A DNA stretch of 64,000 bases from Ichthyophis bannanicus (lineage: Eukaryota > Chordata > Amphibia > Gymnophiona > Ichthyophiidae): contig CM066033.1 in the NCBI GenBank assembly GCA_033557465.1, positions 708,383,637 through 708,447,636 on the forward strand, written 5' to 3'. The number at the start of each line of letters is the position of its first letter. Position 1 is the stretch's first letter. Under the pieces are notes generated by a model. It was not told where the DNA came from. It made no database searches and was given only the letters and a program-made list of their open reading frames with translations. Made by a program: the position numbers and the translations under genes. Shown here piece by piece: positions 1 to 11,934 of the stretch.

Positions 1-24
1 TCTAAAACTTAATCCTGAAAAGAA

Positions 25-130
25 AACTCGGGTGGGATCAGGGACTGGATGGAGTTCCTTCAGGAACAGTAATTAGCAGGTAAGGTCTAATTACTCTTTC
101 CTTATCGTCCCTCCAGTCCAGTCCCTCTCC
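25..130 (-). repeat. Internal complementary region of DIRS D
   Basis: The first part contains ctaattactgttcc-type sequence in reverse (gttccttcaggaacagtaattagcaggtaa), matching the complement of the family's 3' terminus as seen at 21846 and 30989. The second part (ctttccttatcgtccctcc) is the complement of the 5' terminus at 13153. DIRS elements use this region as a template to complete their ends. Confidence 0.7.
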
Positions 131-151
131 TCTGAGATGTAACAGAGCAGT

Positions 152-1240
152 TCAAGCCTGGGAGGGGTCCGCAATCCCGGACCGAAGCACCGCTCTCCCA
201 AAACCAGCTTCCACTGCCGCCTGAACATCCAACATGTAATACTTAGCAAAGGTATGTAAAGACGACCAAGTGGCCGCTCTACAAATGTCCAATGGCAGAG
301 CCAAACTATACTCCGCCCACGAGGCCGCCTGGGCTCGAGTTGAATGCGCTCGGAAGCTTTCCAGAACCTGCTTCCCCTTCAGGATGTAGGCCGAAGCAAT
401 GGCTTCCCTGATCCACCTGGAGATGGATGCCTTGTCTGCTGCCTCACCCTTATGCGCCCCCCCCCCCAACAGGACAAAATAACCACTCGGACTTATGAAA
501 TGGAGCCGTGCGACTCAAATAACACTTTAGCACTCTGCGCACATTCAGACGGCATAGTCTTGCATCGTCCGCCTCCAGTCTCCCTCTAGGAAAGGACGAG
601 AGAGAGACGGACTGATTCACATGAAAGGGAGAAACTACCTTTGGCAAAAAGGAAAGTACGGTATGCAAGACCACCTTCTCCTTAAAGAAAGAAAGAAAGA
701 AAAGGCGGAAACGACAACAGAGCCTGAAGCTCCGAAATACGCCTAGCGGAACAGATAGCCACTAGAAAAACTGCCTTGAGGGTTAAGTCCTTCAAAGAAG
801 CCTACCCCACTGGCTCGTAAGGTTCTCCAGCTAAAGCATTCAACACCAGATTGAGATCCCAAGGAAGGATCAATGACCTCTGCTAAGGCCGCAGGCGACG
901 AACCACTCGCAGGAACCTACTTATGTCTGCGTGTTCTCCTAAGGCCTTTCCATGGACTTTACCCCTATAACAGGAAATGAACCTGCAAGGAGCTGGCCGC
1001 CAAGCCTTTTTCGAAACCTGCCTGCAAAAACTCCAAAACCTCCAGCACGGAGACCGCAAGGGGCCTCTTCTTCTGAACCGCACACCAGGCCTCAAAAATA
1101 CACCAGATCCTCACATAACAGAGGGAGGTTGAGCGCTTGCACGCGTTCAATAAGGTCGAAATCACTGCTCCTGAATATCCCCGCTCCTGCATATCCCCAC
1201 TTACGAAGCCTTGCCCTTTCAATAGCCAGGCTGTAAGCGA
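152..1240 (-). pseudogene. DIRS D tyrosine recombinase, frameshifted
   Basis: Remains of the YR that integrates the circular DIRS DNA. The C-terminal piece (152-469) keeps the helix before the nucleophile (AATWSSLHTFAKYYMLD), with a tyrosine at the expected place. Middle pieces at 450-674 and 883-1236 carry the N-terminal core-binding segment (ERGYSGAVISTLL onward) in other frames. The gene therefore has at least three frame changes and cannot make one protein. It lies directly downstream of the RT/RH end, the normal DIRS order. Confidence 0.7.
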
Positions 1241-3332
1241 GAACCGATCCACCTGGGGCATCCACATGGGTCCCTGCACTAGGAGATTGTCTCTGCAGGG
1301 AAGCCGCCACGGACAATTGGCCCTCAGCCTCACGAGGTCTGCATACCACGGCCGCCGAGGCCAGTCCGGGGCTATGAGAATCACAAATCCTCGGTGGGCT
1401 TCCACCTGCTGCAGAACCCTTCCTATGAGAGCCCAAGGCGGGAAAACATACAGGAGACCTTCCATGGGCCACTTCTGGACCAGAGCATCCAGGCCTTCAA
1501 ACATCCTTTCCTTTCTCCGGCTGAAAAACCAGCTCGCCTTGGCCAACTCCCATCGTGCCATGAGGTCCATGATCGGAGCCCCCCAACGGGCTACCACTTG
1601 TTCGAACACCTCCTGACCGAGCTCCCACTCTCCATGATCTATCTTGTACATGCTCGGGTAATCCGTCGTGACGTTTTCTATGCCGGCCATGTGCTGTGCC
1701 AACAGGGCTATTAGGTGGGCTTTGGCCCATTACAACAGACTCTCCGCTTCCTCCTCCAATGGAGGACTGCTTGTCTCATCCTGACGGTTGATGTAGGCCA
1801 CTGTCGTGATGTTGTCGGACAGCACACGGACCACTCTTTGATGGACTAAAAACTCAAATGCTCTGAGAGCTAAGGCTACTGCCCGCATCTCCAGTCTGTT
1901 GATGGACCACTGGGCCTCCACCGAATTCCAGAGACCCTGGGCAAAACAGCCTTCGCAATGCGCCCCCCACAACCATCTAGACTGGCATCCGTCGTCAACT
2001 GCACCTACTGCGGAGGCTCGAGGGGCATTCCGCATTCTAAATTCCTCGGGCAGAGCCACCACCGCAAGGCCCCCTTGGTCGCTTAGGGGCAGAGTAGTGC
2101 CATGGACAAAGGCTGACGCTGATGGGACCATCGCTGCAGCAGGGCCCGTTGAAGCGGCCACATGTGAGCCTTGGCCCACGGCACCAATTCTATCATTGTT
2201 GCCATGGTCCCCAGCACTTGCAAGTAGTGCCAGGTCGTAGGCACCTGCCTGTTTAGAAACTGCGACACCAGGCATCTCAGGTCCCTTACTCTCTGAATTG
2301 GCAGGAACACCCTGCCCCTTACAGTATCGAACCTTGCTCCAAGGTACTCGAGTTCCTGCATGGGCACAAATCTGCTCTTTATCAGACTGATAACACACCC
2401 CAACTCCCTCAGGAGTCCGACCACTCTGGCTGTTGCCTTGTGACTCTCTGTCTTGGACTTCACCCGGATCAGCCAGTCGTCGAGGTACAGATGGACCAAG
2501 ATTCCTTCCTTGCGCAGCGCCACGGCCACCACGACCATCACCTTGGTGAAAGTTTGCGGGGCCATCGCCAGACCGAAAGGCAAAGCTTGAAACTGAAAAT
2601 GCCCCCTGGGCACCGCAAATCTCAGAAACTGCTGATGTGCCTTGTGAATGGGAATATGCAAATATGCTTCTGTCAAGTCTAGGGATGTCAAAAATTCTCC
2701 CTACCGAACGGCCACAATCACCGACTTCAGAGTTTCCATATGAAAGTGTGTCACTCTGAGACACCGATTGAGCCGTTTTAGGTTGAGTATCGGTCGAAAC
2801 GCCCCTTCTTTTTTGGGTACTACAAAATAAATTGAGTATCGACCGCAACCGTACTGATCTAAAGGGACCGGTACTACTGCCCCTAAGAGCAGCTGCGAGA
2901 GTGTGTCTTCTACCGCTGCCACCTTTGCCGGGTTCTGCAAGGGGACTGTACGAATGCAGGTCAAACTGATCTCGCAAACTCAAGAGCATATCCTTCTCGG
3001 ACCACCTCCAAAACCCATTGATCGGACGTGACCCGGGCCCAGGTGGGAAAAAACTGCCTTAGCCATCCTCCCACAGGCAGAACATCCTCCTGGGCCCCCA
3101 CTCTTTCATTTTGCTTTCCTAGGACCTGCAGAGGAGGAAGAGGCCCCAAATCCCCTTCCTGCTCCTCGAAACCCCCGGAGGCTTTGTCCCCTCGAGGGAA
3201 AATGGCCCCTTTGAAAGGGCACCAACCTAGCTGGCCGAAACCTCTGAAAGTCCCTCGGTTGGCTATGCGCAGGAGCGGGGGTACGGCCCTGCTTCGGCCT
3301 ATCCTCAGGGAGTCTGCCTCCCTTAGTCTCAC
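1240..3332 (-). pseudogene. DIRS D reverse transcriptase / RNase H, frameshifted
   Basis: The RT fingers and palm are at 2083-2964: VVPKKEGAFRPILNLKRLN, then LDLTEAYLHIPI, LPFGLAMAPQTFTK and the catalytic box YLDDWLI. RNase H follows at 1730-2080 in a different frame (WGAHCEG, INRLEMRAVALALRAF, VLSDNITTVAYINRQ). The DIRS C-terminal domain, where a DAM-like methyltransferase has been described for the family, is at 965-1702 (RWGAPIMDLMARW, YVFPPWALIGRVL). A frame change separates RT from RNase H near 2085, and a stop falls at 1730. Confidence 0.8.
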
Positions 3333-4653
3333 CTAGCTCCTTCACCAACTTATCCAAATCTTCTCCAAAGAGCAACTTCCCCTTAAAGGGGAGTCTGCTG
3401 AGACGGGCCTTTGAGGAAGCATCCGCCGCCCAGTTGCATAGCCGCAAGTATCGCCGAGCTGCCACCACCGAGGCCATATTCTTTGCTTGGCTCCTAATGA
3501 GGTCATACTGACTATCCGCCAGGTAGACCGCCCCCAACTCCATCCTGGCCGCTTCCCTCTGCGTGCTTCCGGCAAGGTCGCCAGCCACCTGAAGCTGCTG
3601 CGACCACCTCAGACAGGCCCTGGCAACCCAAGCCCCAGAAACCGAAGCCTGTAACACCAGGGCACTGACATCAAAAGCTTGCTTCAGCAACGTATCCAGC
3701 TTTCTATCCTGGGCATCCTTCAGAGCTGCACTGCCCTCGAGTGGGATAATCATCTTCTTTGTGACCGCCAACACTGCAGCATCCACTCTAGGGGATCGCA
3801 GCAGTTCCTTGTCCAACTCCGGCAAGGGATACAAATGAGCCATTAATCATACCCCCCCTTAAACTGGATTCTGGCTGCTTCCATTCCTCCTGAATCATCT
3901 GACGAACTACCCGGTGCACTGGAAAAACCATCTGGGATTTCCTGACAGCTTGAATCAGCGGATCTTCCACCACCTCCTCATCCGCTGACGCGTCTGCCGC
4001 CATATTGAAGCACCTTCAGGGATTCACTAATCAATGCCGGGAGCTCCTCCCGACAAAAAGCTCGTACTATCCGAGCTTGTTCCTCTTCTGGAATCTCTCC
4101 CTCTTCGAGTTCCTCCTCATCTTCACCCAACTCCCTGTCCGAGGCCTCTCCCTCCAGAGCCTCAGAAAGAGGGGAAGTGAGACACTCCTCATTCACCAGC
4201 CTAGCACACTTAGGCGGGACGCCCGCCTCCTGTTCCTTGGCCATTTCCTGCCTGGTAGGCCCGCGTGCCTGCGCTGCCGGGAACCCTCCCGTCCCTTGAT
4301 AATGCAAACAAAAGGCCTTGTGCAGCAGCAGAAAAAACTCAGGGGAGAAGTCCCCCCATCCTCCACCTTCCCCCGAGGACGAAGACAGGGTGGGCTGTGA
4401 CAAAGAAGGCCCCGGCAGTTCTACGGTTAAAGGTAGAGGAAAGGCCCATTCACCTCCCACTTCCAGTGGATCCCCTTATCCCTGGGAGATGGAAGTCCGC
4501 AACTCCTGGGATATACCCACTTGCATTTCCTGTTCCACCAAAGCAGCCTCTGCAGACCCCTGCTTCTGACACCGTGCCCCGCCGGGTGCCACAGACCAGA
4601 CACTGTGGCCTACCCGGCATGGTGCAGTGCCCTTTAACCACTTCCAAAACCAA
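3106..4653 (-). pseudogene. DIRS D gag-like protein, broken
   Basis: Gag-like ORF upstream of RT. A cysteine-rich start (CLVCGTRRGTVSEAGVCRGC, two CxxC pairs) lies at 4530-4620. It is followed by an acidic stretch (DEEELEEGEIPEEE) near 4100, and the conserved body at 3106-3843 ends in an Arg/Gly/Ser-rich tail. Frames change between 3843 and 3978. H and F share this layout, which supports the family call. No enzymatic motif is visible. Confidence 0.65.
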
Positions 4654-4885
4654 GAGAATATGACAATAAACCCAACTATTTCTATCCCCCCTTACTCTTT
4701 CTAATTAATTTTTTTTCTTTTTTCATTTTTCAGAAGCAACTCAAATTGAGTGTCAGAAACGCAAGCTGAAAGAGGGAACCCAAATCTTAACTTTCCTCCA
4801 GAGAGCGCGCGAAAAACGCATGGAGAAAACCCAGTCACCTACCTCCTGCCGCTGCTGCTCACACGTGCTGGAGTAGGCTGCGCTG

Positions 4886-6040
4886 AGCTATGCGTTGTGA
4901 TAAGGAAGCTTATCATAGCTCAGGAAGGAGCTATAGAAAAGGTGAAGTGACTCTGAACAAGCAACCTGTCAGTTCTGGTAGAAATAAGAAAACAGAATTT
5001 TGCCATAAAAGACTACCAGTCCCAGAATGCACCAGGTTTCCAACAGCCATTAGAGGAGCTGAAGTGAGGAAACGTGTGTTCAATCAGGAGGGCTATGAGG
5101 TAATCCCCAAGCACTCATCTCAAAGGGCAGGGCCTGATTCAGCACAGCTGCGCTGTGCTAGGGTGGAGCACTCAAAGCAGAATAAAGGTAGAGTTTATTC
5201 TACAGAGAATCATCCTCAGAATCATCATCTTGGAGATCCTCATCTTGGACAGCTTCATCATCTAGAGGATCATCAGAAGCAGAAGCCAGAGCGGACGGAC
5301 AGAGAGGGCAAGAAAGCCTTTGGAAGAAAGAAGAGAAAAGCATTTGGGAGGTCTAAAGGAGTCCAGAGCAGTACGTATACTGGGAGACATTCAAAAGGCC
5401 AGCATACACCATTGGACTGGGGAAAACCAGAGGAGTGGTGCTGCAGAGCTAGGAATCTCCAGACGGTACCTGTGAGGGAGACGGCTGCACTTGGAAGGGA
5501 CTCTAGGACCCGTGCCAGAAGGTATGTGAAGAGAGATCCAGTGTCCAGGGATCTGGATTGGAAGGCTGGACATAAGAACTGGACTACATACTGGCCAGGC
5601 TATTTAGAGAGGAACTCTAACAGCAATGGAAGCTCAGGTATGAACACTGATCTATGCCCTAGCTATATCCTTGAAAGACAGCAGGGAAACAAGTATTCTC
5701 CTGAGAGTGCTCCATTGAGAAATTCCTCTGTGCCAATCCATGATATTGAACCCATGATTGTTGAAAAAGGGGGAGAGGTTATAGACACAGGCTGTGAATA
5801 CATGGATTGCTCTCTGTCTAAACTCCTTTGGTAATTTACTGTTACAAAGTACAACAACCATCACAAAGAAATACAAACTTGTTCTTTAATCTACTCAGAA
5901 AAGCTCCTGAGTAGGATTTGAGCCACGCAGTAGAAAGCAAGCCAGCTAAGGGTTTCAGCTGGGTAACTGCTAGCAATTGAGCCTTACCTAATTGCTTGTG
6001 AGCTCTGAGGAAATCACTTCTGAGTCTATGTGTGAAGATA
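4886..6040 (+). other. Unassigned insert, left part, with a 314-residue open frame
   Basis: This sequence breaks the 5' region of D. A plus-strand frame at 4890-5834 is open for 314 codons, but it is Lys/Arg/His/Gln-rich with no domain I recognise. In the same DNA, the minus strand at about 5213-5300 encodes an acidic tail (DDPLDDEAVQDEDLQDDDSE, then stop) that could be the end of a decayed protein. A Staf/ZNF143-like motif (gactaccagtcccagaatgc) lies at 5011-5030. I found no long terminal repeats or target duplication, so the element type is open. Confidence 0.3.
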
Positions 6041-6223
6041 ACGGAGTTACTTACCTGTAACAGGAGTTCTCCGAGGACAGCAGGATAAGTCAGCCACACC
6101 TGGTGACGTCATCCGACGGCGCCGAAGACGGAAGTACTCTCCATAGCTCAGAAGGGCTTTATGCCCTTCTGAGCATGGGCCAACTGGCCCTGCCCCCCGG
6201 CCCGCCCCTAGCTATCCAGTTCG
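6041..6223. repeat. Left inverted terminal repeat of E
   Basis: It matches the reverse complement of 11935-12087, including ccacacctggtgacgtca and the stretch around agtactctccatagctcag. The outermost 25-30 bases (acggagttacttacctgtaa) occur only at this end, as in the other DIRS copies here. Confidence 0.85.
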
Positions 6224-6301
6224 TCACTAGCTGAGCCTTAGCCGCTAGGAGGCGGGCACTGGTCCGAGGCCGAGACCTTTTCCAGGGGAGGAGGGCGGGT
6301 A

Positions 6302-6402
6302 TGTGTGGCTGACTTATCCTGCTGTCCTCGGAGAACTCCTGTTACAGGTAAGTAACTCCGTTTTCTCCAAGGACAAGCAGGATGAGTCAGCCACACCTGG
6401 TG
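6302..6402. repeat. Internal complementary region of E
   Basis: Bases 6302-6361 are the reverse complement of the left terminus and 6362-6402 the reverse complement of the right terminus. Together with the left ITR this makes a hairpin-capable block of about 360 bp. Confidence 0.85.
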
Positions 6403-7513
6403 CCTCCCAAGCTGTAATGCGATGCGGTGGAAAGGGTGGAGGCCGAGATCAGGTTCAGAAGACATGATATCAGGGCTGGATGTTAGGATGTGCCTAGGAT
6501 GTCTGGTGGCGGCGTCAGCTCGCTATGTGTCAACCTGCGATCTGTACACAGAACACTGTGCAGTGTGTAGTGCTAATGGGTGTGCGACCTTTAAGTGGCT
6601 AGTACTACTGAACATGTGGACGTACAGTCCCAATTCACGCCTACGCGGCCGCAGTTGAGCCGCTGCCGGGAAGGCTAATGTCAGAGATGCCGCAGCAGAG
6701 GGGGCTCCCGAATGCTGAGATACCCACTGCAAGCGGGGATAACCGCGGCATTGATGCAGCTACGGCCGTGGGGAGATCGCTGCGGTTGGGCTAGGGCCAG
6801 CAGCAATGCAATACTAACAGAGTGATTCCATTAGAGTAGGAAAACCATCCAGGGCATGAGACATGACTAATTTAATGACCTGGTTAGAAGCACCCGGGCC
6901 GATCCATGAACGCAGTTACAGGGGCGCCTCTGTGGTAGCAGATGCTGCGGGCCCAACAAGTGGTATTGGTGCGGGGTAACGGAGTGAGGACACGGGCAGT
7001 AGAGTTTCCCGCAACGAAGAGCAGCTGTCGAGAGAGATATTCAAAAATAAGGGATATTTCTCTTTGCCTTAATCAGACAAATTTTTTTTTTTTTTTGGCA
7101 TTCAACTCCGGCACTAGTTGTTAGATGAAGTCATGACCATTATTGTGGGAGGAGACGAGGAACTGGCGCTGGGGAACGTGTGCCGTTGGGAGGCATGGTT
7201 CAGATTGGCCAGTGGTGGAAACCGAATAGTGGACGTGATGGGCCACGTTCGACCATGATGGAGTACCATCTGGTCAGTGCTATCAGCGAGGCGAACGAGA
7301 GCAAGGCAGCATGGGCTATGCTATCGGAAGGGTTTTAGAGGGGTGTAAGAACCTCTTGTATATATAAGGTGGCAATCCAGATTGTTAGTGCTTTCTGGTC
7401 GACAGGACTCACAGCCTTATACTTCTCAGTGAGGAGCCTTACACTTCTCAGTGAGGTGCACCCATTGCCGATGGTGCTTGTTGGACTGTTGATGTGATAG
7501 TTCACATTGCAAG

Positions 7514-7592
7514 GTCTTGTTTATTATTTATTTATTTAACATCTTTTATATACCGCGCTATTTGTTGTCAGTGCGGTTTACATATAACAAAG
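7514..7592 (-). repeat. LINE/SINE 3' tail, minus strand
   Basis: On the minus strand it reads as a tail with atgtaaaccgc, gcggtatataaaag and a (taaa)n end. Related tails occur at 35447-35640 and 44698-44788, so it is a dispersed repeat that either inserted into E or was carried by it. Confidence 0.6.
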
Positions 7593-8892
7593 TTTGCACA
7601 TTCGGAGGACAGTTGTGTGCTTACATTATAACAGGAAACTTAAACTTGGAACAACAGGGCAAAACTATGTAACTATGTTGCCTTGCAGATGTGTGTTCCA
7701 CGGGCATGACCTCTGGGGGGGCATGCACGTTGCGTGGCTTGGGCCCTTGCCTGTAGTCGAGCCCATGGGCCATTGCCTGTAGTCGAGCCCTTGTCTGTAC
7801 CCAGCGTGGGGACCCCTGCCAGTGCAGCCAAGCCCTTGTCTGGATCCAGCAGCTGCGTTTGCAGAGTGTACGCGGACTCCGGAGCCTATGTATAGACTAT
7901 TGGGCTCCTTGGTGTGGGTCCACTGGGCCTGAGCCAGCTCGTGTACTGTTCTGTGCATACCCTGAGAATACCCGCGATTTTTGGTCTGGCCTGGCAGTAT
8001 GTTGCCTGGTGTGACGAGAACATATAGGCCTAAGATAGGCTTGTAGAGTCGATGCACCATAGAGTTGTGAGAATATATAAGCCTGCAGGGGCCTAGGCCT
8101 GCGGGAACATAAGTGTAGTACGCAGATGCCCAGCGGCATGCAGTGCCCATACACCATACGATGGTCTGCAGACCATGCACCATACGATGGTCTGCAGACG
8201 GGATAGTAATAAGCAGGCGCGATCGTAGTTAAAGGGCACGAAGAGAGACGTCTCTTCTCGCCTTGGTTGTTTATCCCTTTGATTATTCATCCACTATAAA
8301 CATATATATAGGCATTTCACTTATTTGTTTGTTTGATTGTTTGTGTGTTTGTATGAACTCCGGAGATGTTACTGGAAGGAGTTGTAAACCCTTTCATGAA
8401 GAAGGATCGAGATGGCCGTTGGGCCAGCGAGATTTTGGTTGGCCTGTATAGGACGGTCGGGGAATGGACGTCGACATGACCGGCTTCGTTTGACCAATGT
8501 GGTGTCTATGCCATGCAACATCGGTTATGTAGGGTGATCACTGATGTTGCAGTGTCCATAAGTCGGCTCCGAGCCGGACGGTCTGTAGAGGTGGCAGTTC
8601 AGATGTTAGGGCTGCCTGGTCAGCAAGGGCTAAGGGCCTTACGACCTTATACCTCTCGTGAGGTGCCTTATCACTGAAGGTGTTTGGTGCACGGGTGATG
8701 TGATAGTTCAAGTTGCCGCTTCTTGGCAGTGCCTCAGGGAATGAATGTGCCTGCCTCTGCGCATGTCCTGGGTGTGGCTTGGGCTATTGCCTGTAGCATA
8801 CCCTCTGGCCCGTGTAGCCGAGCCCTTGCCTGTATCCTGATGGCTGTGTCTTGGAAGTGACCAGCTGGCCTGGATAGTAGGCTGTTGCGCTA

Positions 8893-8912
8893 ACCACTAG
8901 GCTACGTTTTCA
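8893..8912 (-). repeat. tRNA-like SINE remnant (A-box side)
   Basis: The reverse complement gtagcctagtggttagcgc resembles the A-box end of tRNA-derived SINEs. It is only a short match. Confidence 0.3.
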
Positions 8913-10239
8913 TCCGGCGGAGTCTCAAGGGATGTAGTCTGTTCAGGCTGGTCAAAACGTGAGCATACCAGCGATCTATTACAGGTAAACATGCGCTGTA
9001 TAGCTAGGGCTGTCCAGAGCAACGGATTGTGGAGGTGATTGTTCGTGCCAGTGAGTCACGTCAGCCGTTTCGCTCAGGAGTAGTGTTGGTAAGTAGAAGA
9101 CCGCAGGGACAGGTCTGTATTGCAGCCTGCCGGCGGGGACAGGAGTAAACGGGGCCTGGCTCTGTGCTGGACCGCCAGTATGCAGATCTGGATCTGTTCG
9201 CGAGGAGGCCACCTGCGTTTTGAGCTGCTGCCTGATCCCAAGAAGGGGGGGGAGGGGGCAGCTGGGAGCATTAGTTTCGTCACCGTCCAGGCCCTGAAGT
9301 GTCGAGCCGTAGGCATCCCCATAGTATAGGCCCGAGGGGTCTTGGACCTGTGACGCGATCCTGCAGCCCGATGGTCAGGTACATCTGTCTGTGGGCAAGC
9401 CGAGGCCGCGGGGTTCAATGGCAGGTGTTCTCAGCGTGGAGAGAAGATGCCCCGCGTCATGTACAGGAGGAGCATGGGACTTGAGGTGGTTTACCAGAAG
9501 GTTCAGAGGTCATGTAACCTCGACTGAGTATACTGCACCACCTTGATACACTGTAACTGAATGTGGAAGCCAAGCTTCCCTAGGGTTTTCATACTTTCGA
9601 GGTTAAGGAGGGCGCGGGGAGTGGACCCCATATTTAGCATTTGCTACCAATGTGGAGCCTCAGGTCCCCTCCACCACCCCCTCCCGCGCAGGCTCTGGGA
9701 GGGGGAGTGGCGTGTAGAAATCATAGTCTTGTTTACTTGTAAGGATTCCTCCTTTCCTAGGTTCCGCTCCGGTACCGGTACCAGTGGTCACCGGTAGATG
9801 GCCGCCCAAGCTTCTCTGGGGCAGAAGCCAGAGCGAAGCCAAGGGACACATGGTGTCTTGCGGCTGACATTGGGAAGTAGTGTTTTGTTGCTTGAGGAGC
9901 CAGACTGAGGCACAAAGGCGCAGGCACAAGAAGTTAAGGAGCCGGGGATTCACCGTGAAGCCCAAGTTTACGGCACTCTGTTCTAAGGTGCCTGCTGTAG
10001 GCAACATGCAAATGCGGGCCCTGGCCCTTTGGGAGAGGGCCTACCCATAGGAGGTGGTTACCAGAGGTACTGCTTTAGGCAGTAACAGCTAGCCGAAGGA
10101 ATATCTCAAAGCATTAGGCAGTATGGTCCCACTGCATACGGGAGGCTCAGCAGGAGTGGTGCAAAGTAGCTATTCAGCCTTTAATGCTTCCATCTGCCTA
10201 GCCGGGGCTACCACAGACAGGCAGACAGTAAGTAGTTTG

Positions 10240-10445
10240 TAGGTCCTGTTAAGGTTTTAGTGATTTGTCCAAAGCCATAAGGGGTACTAGTGTGAGTAAA
10301 CCCTGGTCTCTAACCATTAGGCTACTCTTGCCTTTGGTAATTTAAGGTTAAATATGGGGGCTGGTCTGGCCGGTGCCCCAGCTGGGATTTGAACCTGTGA
10401 CTCTCTGTTCGTAGAGGTTCTAGCTCTGTCCACTGCACCCCACTG
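10240..10445 (-). repeat. tRNA-derived SINE pieces (MIR-like)
   Basis: Read on the minus strand, ggtgcagtggacagagc (A-box-like) and aggttcaaatccc (B box) are correctly spaced at 10380-10440. A second, MIR-like piece at 10258-10325 carries tttgtccaaagccataagg and ctaaccattaggctac. Degenerate Pol III SINE material inside E. Confidence 0.5.
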
Positions 10446-11439
10446 TGAGCACTGAAAACCCAACGGCATATGGCACACTTTCCTCCACCAAGGTTCCTGG
10501 CCATGCCCTGACCAGCGAGAAGGTGAGGGGAGAAGCCGCATCAACCGTAACCGCGGTCGTGATGCCCTCATTGGCAGGAAGAGCACAGCACTGTCGTCAT
10601 CGGTGCGATGGCAGCATCCCGATCGGTATCGAGGATTCTGCTCCCCTCTCACAGCGCGGCTACCTCGGAGGCTCTCTGACCATATGATTCTGCCAAGCAT
10701 TGACCATGGCCGGGCCTGTTAGGCGCGATGATGTCTTGCGGGGCACAGCATTCCAACTCTGAGGAGTTATCTGGTGCAGTAAGATCTTGACCTTGCTCGC
10801 CCGCTCAGTGAACCTACCGCGGCAGAAGCACTGTTCTGGAGGGCGGAGGGATGTCTCCGGCAAGTAGACATGCGCCCGGTTACCATGGCGTTCGGGGCGG
10901 AGCAGAGCTGACATCACTTCCTGTCCCATATGACTTCACTTCCGAGGCTTCTGTTGTCGGTGCAGGGAGGTCTCTGGGCGCCGACGCTGCTGCGGGGTCA
11001 CCCATCCATGCCCGGCATGCGTGGTGGTCGGCGCCGACGCTGCTGCGGAGTCGCTCATCCAAGTATGGGCTCAAGGCGGCATGCGTGGAGCTCGGCGCAG
11101 AGGCTGCAGTCAGAGGGTGTCATCCGAGTCGCCGAGTCCGTGGCGCCGTCGGCGCCGTCCAATGGCCTGAAGGGTGGGCTGGCTTGGAGACGCCAGCCAA
11201 GGAGCAGTGCTTCTAAACATGCAGAGGGGTGTGGCTTGCAGGGCATCCAGGCGGATCAAGATGGCAGCCCCCATGGGCCACACGTGCGAAGAAGTCCCGG
11301 GAGCGTCGGAGCCCAGGGACAGAGGCCACACATGTGCAAAAGGGTCCCCGGTCGCAGAGGGTGTTCCGGGCTGCCGAGAGGGTTTCCTTCTTCAATTCCC
11401 TCGGCGAGGAGAGAGAGGTAAGAGGCTGGCTTACCGTCT

Positions 11440-11720
11440 GAGAATAAGCTGGCCGAGGACGGAGGCCTTCTTAGGCACGTCCTGGGCTGCAGTGGCTACT
11501 GGAGCCTCATTTCGAGTACCACTCTTTCGGTATGTTAAATGCCTCAACAGCAGTGCATAACAGTAAGAATAATGCCTCAGAAGCCTTATTCATCAGGCCC
11601 ACTCCGTCATTGTATTGCCTGTTAGAGGGCAGGTCGGATAGGAACGCCCTGAGGCTGGCCGGGACGGAGGCCTGTTAGAGAGCTGGCCGGGGACGGAGGC
11701 CTGTTAGGCACGTCCTGGGC
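11440..11720. repeat. Short direct repeats inside E
   Basis: The motif gctggccgaggacggaggcc, followed by ttaggcacgtcctgggctgc, recurs at about 11449-11495 and 11680-11732, with a partial copy near 11646. It lies near the E terminus that corresponds to the DIRS 5' side. Confidence 0.5.
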
Positions 11721-11934
11721 TGCTACACTGGGTGCTTCCCTTCTAGCTCCAAGTCCTGGAGATCTTCTCCTGCAGACTGTTCCCTCTGAAGAAGTAAGAA
11801 TAAGGCATAAAACAGTTTAAACTGATGGATAATACATACGTTGTAGACGAGGAGTTTTTCCCTGATGATTTAAATTAATTTTAGATGGAGAGTAGCAAAG
11901 TCCGTCTTGCTGGCAAGGCAGAAGAACTGAAACT

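Larger units (their letters stand above)
7370..8950. repeat. Internal duplication inside E
   Basis: Two diverged units about 1.2 kb apart share ordered blocks. The pairs are a gaggtgcacc/gaggtgcctt block with gatgtgatagttca at 7411-7507 and 8636-8720, then a ggcttgggc...ttgcctgtag block at 7735-7760 and 8772-8793, then cgagcccttg...ctgta at 7786 and 8820. A 22-bp exact direct repeat (caccatacgatggtctgc onward) lies at 8152-8173 and 8178-8199. No open frame is conserved across the units. Confidence 0.55.

Noticed and set aside
4890..5834. Treating the 314-codon plus-strand frame as a gene
   Set aside because: Low-complexity basic composition and no domain; the opposite strand shows a more protein-like acidic tail. 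Kept only as an unassigned feature.
7665..8183. 172-codon minus-strand open frame in E
   Set aside because: Overlaps duplicated non-coding blocks and short direct repeats, with no domain and no conservation between the two units.
9170..9260. Weak resemblance to the DIRS segment DLFA..P in the plus strand of E
   Set aside because: Only a few residues (LDLFAR) match, in the wrong orientation for E, with stops on either side. Too short to claim residual DIRS coding.
10370..10440. A functional tRNA gene
   Set aside because: A-box and B-box-like motifs are present, but the rest does not fold as a tRNA by eye and the context is SINE-like.
10851..11560. Three overlapping plus-strand open frames in E
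   Set aside because: They lie in a GC-rich segment where stops are rare, overlap in all frames and show no domain.
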